Shown: positions 59,113 to 64,000 of the stretch, piece by piece
Layout of the letters: each line of letters opens with the position of its first letter
Position numbering within the stretch: position 1 is the stretch's first letter
Source of the DNA: Bradyrhizobium monzae
GTDB taxonomy: Bacteria; Pseudomonadota; Alphaproteobacteria; Rhizobiales; Xanthobacteraceae
Length of the DNA: 64,000 nucleotides
Direction: 5' to 3'
NCBI RefSeq assembly: GCF_021458635.1
Contig: NZ_JAIRDQ010000011.1
Location: forward strand, 186,001 to 250,000
Translations under genes and position numbers: made by a program
The notes under the pieces: model-generated
What the model was told of the DNA's origin: nothing
Seen by the model: the letters and a program-made list of their open reading frames with translations, nothing else
Database searches by the model: none

Positions 59113-59628
59113 TTATTGCGCCGGCAGGATCGAAATCGACAGCGAATTGTCCTTGGCACCGCTGATCTGGAGCACGAACGGCTTGTCCGAGAGCTCGTAC
59201 TTCATGGTCTTGCGGATGCCGTCGCAATCGGTGGCACCGCTGAAGGCCACGGGCTTGAGGAAATGCCCGTCCTGGACCAAATCGACCCAGGCGCCCGAGG
59301 ACAGGCTGATCGTGTAGAGCCCGGCCTTCGTCGCCTTGATGCTGGTGAAGCCGGCAAAGGTGCCGTGCTTCGGCGCCCGCTCCGGCGGGCTCGGCAGCTT
59401 TGCCTCCTGGGGCGCGACCAACCCCAGCGTGATGGCCGATGCCGGCACTGCCGCCTGCTCGGCTCCGGACGCAAGCTTGGCGCGGTCCGGCGCAGTCAGC
59501 GCCGCGCGGTCGCGCTCGATCGGCCATTTGAACTTGTCGCAGCCGCTGGGTTCCTCCGCGGCAACAGCGGAGGTCGCGCCGAGCGCGAGCACGGCAAGGA
59601 GAGCGAGGACGCGCATGTCGAATCTCAT
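59113..59628 (-). CDS. Secreted protein of unknown function
   Basis: A 171-residue exported protein: signal peptide RVLALLAVLALGATSAVAAE, then a start with one Cys (SGCDKFKWPIERDRAAL) and a C-terminal half that looks like an all-beta domain (LYTISLSSGAWVDLVQDGHF, TDCDGIRKTMKYELSDKPFV). The two Cys could form a disulfide. The start is uncertain between ATG 59628 and ATG 59616. No known family is recognised. It is not part of the mod operon, being separated by a 192-nt gap. Confidence 0.75.
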   Translation of the reverse strand: MRFDMRVLALLAVLALGATSAVAAEEPSGCDKFKWPIERDRAALTAPDRAKLASGAEQAAVPASAITLGLVAPQEAKLPSPPERAPKHGTFAGFTSIKATKAGLYTISLSSGAWVDLVQDGHFLKPVAFSGATDCDGIRKTMKYELSDKPFVLQISGAKDNSLSISILPAQ

Positions 59629-59770
59629 ATTTGGCCACGCAAGGGACGCGGGGCGTGCGGTTCGTTGAACAACGGGATGCGCATCCCGACGGAGCCGCTT
59701 GCTTACGGCACGGCGGCAAGCCGATCCTAGCGCATGACGGGGGACAGGGACCAGCCGGCTGACGCACTTG

Positions 59771-60715
59771 TTACGGCTTCGCATCACCCGCATGCAGCAC
59801 CGCCTTGCAGGCCGCCGGCATCTGCGCCAGCGTCATCGGCGGTTTTGGCTTCGGCGGCTCCGGCGGCGGCTTTGGGTGCAGCACGCCCTCGCTGAACCAG
59901 TAGGCGAAATCGGAGGGCTTGCAGCCTTCGTCCTCGGATTGCGAGGGCTGTCCTTGGCATTCGCCGGCGCCCGCCGGGCAGCGCATGCGGATGTGGAAAT
60001 GATAGTCGTGGCCCCACCACGGCCGGATCTTCGACAGCCAGGAGCGGTCGCCCTTGGCCTCGCGGCACAGCGCCTTCTTGATCGCGGGATTGACGAAGAT
60101 GCGCTGCACCGCCGGCTCCTGCGCCGCGTCGCGCAGCACGAGCACGTGGGCAGGCGTGAAAACTTTCGGGTCGATGTCGAGGCGATCCTCGCGCACCATC
60201 ATCACCGCCGACATCTCCTCGCGCTCCTCGCGCGAAAGGCGATGGTCGGGCATCGGCGTCAGCCAGATGTCGGCATCGAGCCCGATCTGATGGCTGGCGT
60301 GGCCTGATAGCGCCGGCCCGCCGCGCGGCTGGCCGATGTCGCCGACCAGAATGCCCGGCCAGCCCGCGTCCTTGTGCGCCTTGGCAGCCAGGCGCTTGAT
60401 CAGCGCGATCATGTCGGGATGACCGTAATTGCGGTTACGCGACAGCCGCATCACCTGCCAATTATCGCCATTGAGCGGCATCTGCTGGGCGCCGCCGATG
60501 CAGCCCTTCACATAGGAGCCGATGACGTGCGCCGGCCCGGTCGAGGGCAAAAGCTTGCGCGCGAACAGCTCCTTGGCGCCGATCTTGGGATCGTTGGGAT
60601 GGACCAACGGCGGCAACGGTTTCGGATTCACGCTGCCCCTGTCCTGGGCCAGCGCGCCGCCGGCGGCCAGGAGCGTCATCATCAGCAGGAGAGGGGCGAT
60701 GCGGCGGGGACTCAT
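59771..60715 (-). CDS. mepA: Penicillin-insensitive murein endopeptidase
   Basis: A 314-residue LAS-type metallopeptidase that cuts D-Ala-meso-DAP cross-links in peptidoglycan. Signal peptide ends at GGALAQD. Zinc motifs are GHASHQIGLDADIW (His and Asp ligands) and HDYHFHIRMRCP. The C-terminal tail is Pro/Lys-rich (PKPPPEPPKPKPPMTLAQM). AAGGA lies 8 nt before the ATG at 60715. It acts in the periplasm during wall growth. Confidence 0.95.
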   Translation of the reverse strand: MSPRRIAPLLLMMTLLAAGGALAQDRGSVNPKPLPPLVHPNDPKIGAKELFARKLLPSTGPAHVIGSYVKGCIGGAQQMPLNGDNWQVMRLSRNRNYGHPDMIALIKRLAAKAHKDAGWPGILVGDIGQPRGGPALSGHASHQIGLDADIWLTPMPDHRLSREEREEMSAVMMVREDRLDIDPKVFTPAHVLVLRDAAQEPAVQRIFVNPAIKKALCREAKGDRSWLSKIRPWWGHDYHFHIRMRCPAGAGECQGQPSQSEDEGCKPSDFAYWFSEGVLHPKPPPEPPKPKPPMTLAQMPAACKAVLHAGDAKP

Positions 60716-60823
60716 GCTGGCATCCTTATAGCCGAACGCCGCGTCAGGGGTAAGGATCAGGCGTTCGGCCGGTCCGCGCCTCACAACGTCTTTACGGCCG
60801 CGGTCGGTTCCGTTCTCGTCGCG

Positions 60824-60869
60824 CGACTTTCACATGCGCGAGTGGCGCGAGGCGATCATGTGAAAGTCG
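60824..60869. repeat. 13-bp perfect inverted repeat in a divergent gap
   Basis: CGACTTTCACATG (60824-60836) pairs exactly with CATGTGAAAGTCG (60857-60869) around 20 nt. It lies in the 407-nt gap between mepA and the PAS-GGDEF-EAL gene. The rest of that gap shows no gene with support. Confidence 0.6.
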
Positions 60870-61122
60870 TGGATTTCTGCCGCGACGGGCGCGATCCTTA
60901 ACGGCGCGATAACTCTATCCTGCGTTGACCAAAATTCGTGCGCAGAACGAGATGCGCTTGTCTCCTGCATGCAAGAGGCCGCATTTCGGAATTGATTCAT
61001 GGAGACTGCACGTTTTTGCGTCTCCGCTCTCGTCGGTCGCGACAAGGGAGCAGGTTCGACGCGCCCGATGACGCTGATCGCGCCTCGCAAACAGGCAAAA
61101 CGCTTCGGCTCCTGGCTGCCGC

Positions 61123-63432
61123 ATGGCGCGCCCGCGGGGGCACGAGACCATCCAAGATTACTTTTCTTTCAGACACTTGGAGCAAGACTTGCGTCGCTGG
61201 GCGCGGCGAGGACGTGTGAAGTTGAGTTTGGGGTCCAAAAAAACAGAAAAGCGAAAGCGCAACGTGCTTGCCCGAGGCGGCCGACAGCCGCGCAAGCCGC
61301 GATTTGCGCGCGCGCCCCGGCCGCCCGTCGAACGCGACCAGCTCGTGCAGAGCCGTGCCGAAGTTGAAGCGGCCATCGCCGAAGCGCGCAAATCGCATGA
61401 GCGGCTGCGCCAGGCCGTCGACCTGCTGCCGCAGGGCATCGTGATCCTCGATCCCGAAGGCCGCTACGTCCTCTGGAATAAGCAATATGCCGAGATCTAC
61501 AGCAAGACCGCCGATCTGTTTGCCGAAGGCGCGCGGCTCGAAGACACGCTCCGCGTCGGCGTTGCCCGCGGCGACTATCCGGAAGCCGCCGGCCACGAGG
61601 ACGAATGGATTGCCCAGCGGCTGCAGAAGCTCCACGAGCCCGGCAAGCGCCACGAGCAGACGCTGTCGGACGGCCGCGTCATCCTGATCGAGGAGCGCCG
61701 CACCGATGACGGCGGCGTCGTCGGCCTGCGCGTCGACATCACCGAATTGAAGCAGCGCGAGGCCTCGTTCCGCCTGTTGTTCGACGGCAATCCCGTCCCC
61801 ATGATCGTCTGCGCGCTGGACGACGAGCGCATCCTCGGCGTCAACGACGCGGCGGTCGCGTATTACGGCTATAGCCGCGCCGAGTTCGAGAAGCTGAAGA
61901 TCCGCTCCCTGCAGGCCTTTGACAGCGAGCCGCCCTGGGCCACCGACCCGACCGGCGAACAGCAGGCCGCGCGCACCTGGAAGCACGTCAAGGCCGACGG
62001 CGCGCTGATCGATCTCGCGATCTACTCGCGTGAATTGAGCTATGACGAGCGGCCCGCGGTGCTGCTGGCGCTGATGGACATTACCGAACGCAAGCGCGCC
62101 GAAGCGCGGCTTGCCTTCATGGCCCAGCATGACGGGCTGACCGGCCTGCCGAACCGCAATCTGCTGCGCCAGACCATGGACGAGATGCTGCAGCATTCGC
62201 GGCGCAGCCCCGAGAAGGTCGCGGTGCTGATGCTTGGGCTCGACAATTTCAAGGCGGTCAACGACACGCTGGGTCACGCCGTCGGCGACAAGCTGCTGCG
62301 CGGCGTCGCCAAGCGCCTGCGCTCGACCTTGCGCGACGAAGACGCGCTGGCGCGGCTCAACTCGGACGAGTTCGCGATCGTGCAGAGCGGATTGGCCCGG
62401 CCGGAAGACGCGGTGGGATTGGCAAAACGCTTGCTCGAGGCCATCGCCGATCCCTATCTGCTCGACGGCCATTCCGTGGTGATCGGCGCGTCCATCGGCA
62501 TTGCGATGGCGCCGGGCGACGGCGACGAGTCCGAAAAGCTGCTCAAGAGCGCTGACATGGCGCTGTCGCGCGCCAAGCTGGATGCGCGCGGCACCTTCGC
62601 TTTCTTCGAGGCCGCGCTCGATGCAAAAGCTCAAAGCCGCCGCAAGATCGAGGTCGAGCTGCGCGACGCGATCCAGAACGACGTGCTGCGGCCGTATTAC
62701 CAGCCGCTGATCAACCTCCAGAGCGGTCGCATCACCGGCTTCGAAGCGCTGGTGCGCTGGCCGCATGCCGAGCGCGGCATGGTCTCGCCGGCCGAGTTCA
62801 TTCCGGTGGCGGAAGAAACCGGTCTCATCAACCCGCTGGGCGGGTTGATGCTGCGCCGCGCCTGCCTCGATGCTGCGACCTGGCCGGACGACGTCCGTGT
62901 CGCCGTCAATCTGTCGCCGCTCCAGTTCCGCAGCGGCAATCTGTTGTCGATGGTCACGGACGCCCTGAAACATTCCGGCCTGCCGCCACGACGGCTCGAG
63001 CTCGAGATCACCGAGACGCTGCTGCTCGAGAAGAGCGCGCAGGTGCTGGCGACGCTGCATGCGCTGCGTGCGCTCGGCGTCCGCATCTCGATGGACGATT
63101 TCGGCACCGGCTATTCCAGCCTCAGCTATTTGCGCAGCTTCCCGTTCGACAAGATCAAGATCGACCAGTCCTTCGTGCGCGACCTCGGCGCCAATCGCGA
63201 GGCGCAGGCGATCATCCGCTCCATCGTCAGCCTCGGCAAAGGCCTCGGCGTCATCATCACCGCCGAAGGCGTCGAGACCGAGGCCGAACTGAGCTGCCTC
63301 CGCACCGAGGGCTGCGACGAGGGGCAGGGCTTTCTGTTCAGCAGGGCCCGGCCGAACGTGGAGATCATCGGCCTGCTGGCCGCGCAGCGTGGGATCGACG
63401 GCGCGGATGAGAACGCCGCGCTGGTAGCCTAG
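61123..63432 (+). CDS. PAS-PAS-GGDEF-EAL cyclic di-GMP phosphodiesterase with degenerate GGDEF
   Basis: A 769-residue protein with no membrane segments: basic N-terminus, PAS domains at about 95-210 and 214-325, GGDEF at 330-495, EAL at 510-750. The GGDEF active site reads LNSDEF (413-417), and the first metal Asp of the DxD pair is Gly372 (MLGLDNFK), so cyclase activity is unlikely. The EAL side keeps GFEALVRW (541-543), VAVNLSPLQF, ELEITETLLL, MDDFGTGYSS and TAEGVETE. It should degrade c-di-GMP under control of its PAS domains. The start is uncertain: ATG 61123 lacks a ribosome-binding site; a GTG lies at 61216. Confidence 0.9.
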   Translation: MARPRGHETIQDYFSFRHLEQDLRRWARRGRVKLSLGSKKTEKRKRNVLARGGRQPRKPRFARAPRPPVERDQLVQSRAEVEAAIAEARKSHERLRQAVDLLPQGIVILDPEGRYVLWNKQYAEIYSKTADLFAEGARLEDTLRVGVARGDYPEAAGHEDEWIAQRLQKLHEPGKRHEQTLSDGRVILIEERRTDDGGVVGLRVDITELKQREASFRLLFDGNPVPMIVCALDDERILGVNDAAVAYYGYSRAEFEKLKIRSLQAFDSEPPWATDPTGEQQAARTWKHVKADGALIDLAIYSRELSYDERPAVLLALMDITERKRAEARLAFMAQHDGLTGLPNRNLLRQTMDEMLQHSRRSPEKVAVLMLGLDNFKAVNDTLGHAVGDKLLRGVAKRLRSTLRDEDALARLNSDEFAIVQSGLARPEDAVGLAKRLLEAIADPYLLDGHSVVIGASIGIAMAPGDGDESEKLLKSADMALSRAKLDARGTFAFFEAALDAKAQSRRKIEVELRDAIQNDVLRPYYQPLINLQSGRITGFEALVRWPHAERGMVSPAEFIPVAEETGLINPLGGLMLRRACLDAATWPDDVRVAVNLSPLQFRSGNLLSMVTDALKHSGLPPRRLELEITETLLLEKSAQVLATLHALRALGVRISMDDFGTGYSSLSYLRSFPFDKIKIDQSFVRDLGANREAQAIIRSIVSLGKGLGVIITAEGVETEAELSCLRTEGCDEGQGFLFSRARPNVEIIGLLAAQRGIDGADENAALVA

Positions 63433-63451
63433 ACTTTGCAGTTACGGAACA

Positions 63452-63581
63452 GGTGCACTCCCTCTCCCGCTTGCGGGGGAGGGCTGGGGTGGGGTATCTC
63501 CACAGGCGAGCACCCCCAAGAGGAGAGAGCCCTCACCCGGCGCTACGCGCCGACCTCTCCCGCAAGCGGGAGAGGTGCACC
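63452..63581. repeat. Palindromic repeat in a convergent gap
   Basis: GGTGCACTCCCTCTCCCGCT at the left pairs with AGCGGGAGAGGTGCACC at the right end. Each arm also has its own small hairpin. It separates the convergent ends of the EAL and chemotaxis receptor genes and resembles the element at 27074-27215. Confidence 0.75.
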
Positions 63582-63616
63582 GAGCTCGCGGCTCAATTTA
63601 TCCAAATCAGCGAACC

Positions 63617-64000
63617 CTACGCCGCCCGCAGTCCCGCCAAGAACGTATCCACGCTCTTCATCAGCGCCGAGGCGTGCTGGCCGAGCTCTCCTGACGCAAC
63701 CATGACATTGCCGGCAAGAGCCCGCGACTGATCGGCCGCCTGGCTTGCGCCGGCGACATTGGCCGAAACTTCGGTGGTGCCGGTGGAGGCCTGCTGCACG
63801 CTGCGGGCGATCTCCCGCGTCGCCGAGCCCTGTTCTTCGACCGCAGCCGCAATCGTCGTGGCGATGCCGCTGATCTCGCGGATGGTGCCGCTGATGTCGG
63901 AGATCGCGGCGACGCAATTGCCGGTCGCGGCCTGGATCGCATTGACCTGGGTCGCGATCTCGTCGGTCGCTTTCGCGGTCTGGCTCGCCAGCTCCTTCAC
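63617..64000 (-). CDS. Methyl-accepting chemotaxis protein, C-terminal part
   Basis: The gene enters from the right edge, so the start and sensor domain are outside the window. The visible 127 residues are the end of the signalling hairpin: ELASQTAKATDEIATQVNAI, TIREISGIATTIAAAVEEQG (the glutamate-rich methylation-type heptads) and the closing SGELGQHASALMKSVDTFLA. It ends in LAGLRAA, with no CheR-binding pentapeptide. Confidence 0.9.
   Translation of the reverse strand: MKELASQTAKATDEIATQVNAIQAATGNCVAAISDISGTIREISGIATTIAAAVEEQGSATREIARSVQQASTGTTEVSANVAGASQAADQSRALAGNVMVASGELGQHASALMKSVDTFLAGLRAA

Noticed and set aside
60785..60811. Possible EcfG promoter on the minus strand before mepA (GGAAC ... 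CGTT)
   Set aside because: The spacer is 18 nt, longer than the accepted 16-17, and mepA is not an expected stress gene. It may be chance in a GC-rich gap.
1..64000. tRNA genes, CRISPR arrays, insertion sequences or prophage modules
   Set aside because: No cloverleaf with a conserved T-loop, no regularly spaced direct repeats, no transposase and no structural phage genes were seen on either strand. The lysozyme-like protein at 43856 stands alone.

Overview
The window looks like a chromosomal segment of a Bradyrhizobium-like alphaproteobacterium. It has high GC, strongly GC-biased third codon positions, dense operons with ATGA/TGATG junctions, and many ABC transporters, acyl-CoA and aromatic-acid genes. 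It also carries several families of long palindromic intergenic repeats of the kind common in Bradyrhizobium and Rhodopseudomonas. I see no rRNA, tRNA, CRISPR array, intact IS element or prophage. Most of it reads as ordinary core or accessory metabolism, so the interest lies in regulatory sites, small modules and rearrangement scars.

Region by region. 1-3.5 kb: the end of a secreted VOC protein, a scar zone with a gene relic, a caspase-like peptidase and an amidohydrolase; a 30-nt echo of the amidohydrolase start lies on the far side of the caspase gene. 3.7-7.6 kb: a small regulon of a solute-binding protein, an XRE-cupin regulator, an Ldh-family reductase and a flavin-binding protein, with three related palindromic operators. 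7.6-11.5 kb: acyl-CoA dehydrogenase, alpha/beta hydrolase, ketopantoate-reductase-like and enoyl-CoA hydratase genes. 11.5-16.7 kb: a LysR regulator divergent from an FAD oxidoreductase and a NitT/TauT-type ABC transporter. 16.8-22 kb: an aromatic locus (gentisate dioxygenase, GST-type isomerase, MarR regulator, aryl-CoA ligase, salicylyl-CoA-type hydroxylase) with a matching operator in each promoter region. 22-30 kb: small secreted proteins, a quinone-reductase-like enzyme, a DAACS symporter with a solute-binding protein, an ATP-grasp protein and ferredoxin-NADP reductase. 29-36 kb: patatin, FMN glutamate-synthase-like protein, PilZ, CNNM/CBS protein and a two-barrel outer-membrane protein. 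36.7-42 kb: creatininase divergent from a second NitT/TauT-type ABC operon ending in a hydroxyacid dehydrogenase and a protease-inhibitor-like protein.

42-52 kb holds stress and regulatory modules: an ECF42-type sigma factor with its DGPF partner, a lysozyme-like/peptidoglycan-binding protein, a small protein behind a near-consensus EcfG promoter, a TetR/tautomerase pair around perfect palindromes, an ArsR-SRPBCC-hydrolase operon with two operator copies, radC, and a monooxygenase plus SnoaL-type ECF sigma pair whose upstream signal peptide is frameshifted. 52-64 kb holds map, an MscS channel, a K+/H+ antiporter, modABC, mepA, a PAS-PAS-GGDEF-EAL protein with a degenerate GGDEF site, and the C-terminal end of a chemotaxis receptor.

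A general pattern runs through the window: every convergent gene pair either nearly abuts (27 nt or less) or is separated by a large inverted repeat. I found no single spectacular new system. The best leads are the XRE-cupin regulon, the caspase islet with its sequence echo, the salicylyl-CoA/gentisate locus with paired operators, the two-barrel porin and the frameshifted Tat leader.
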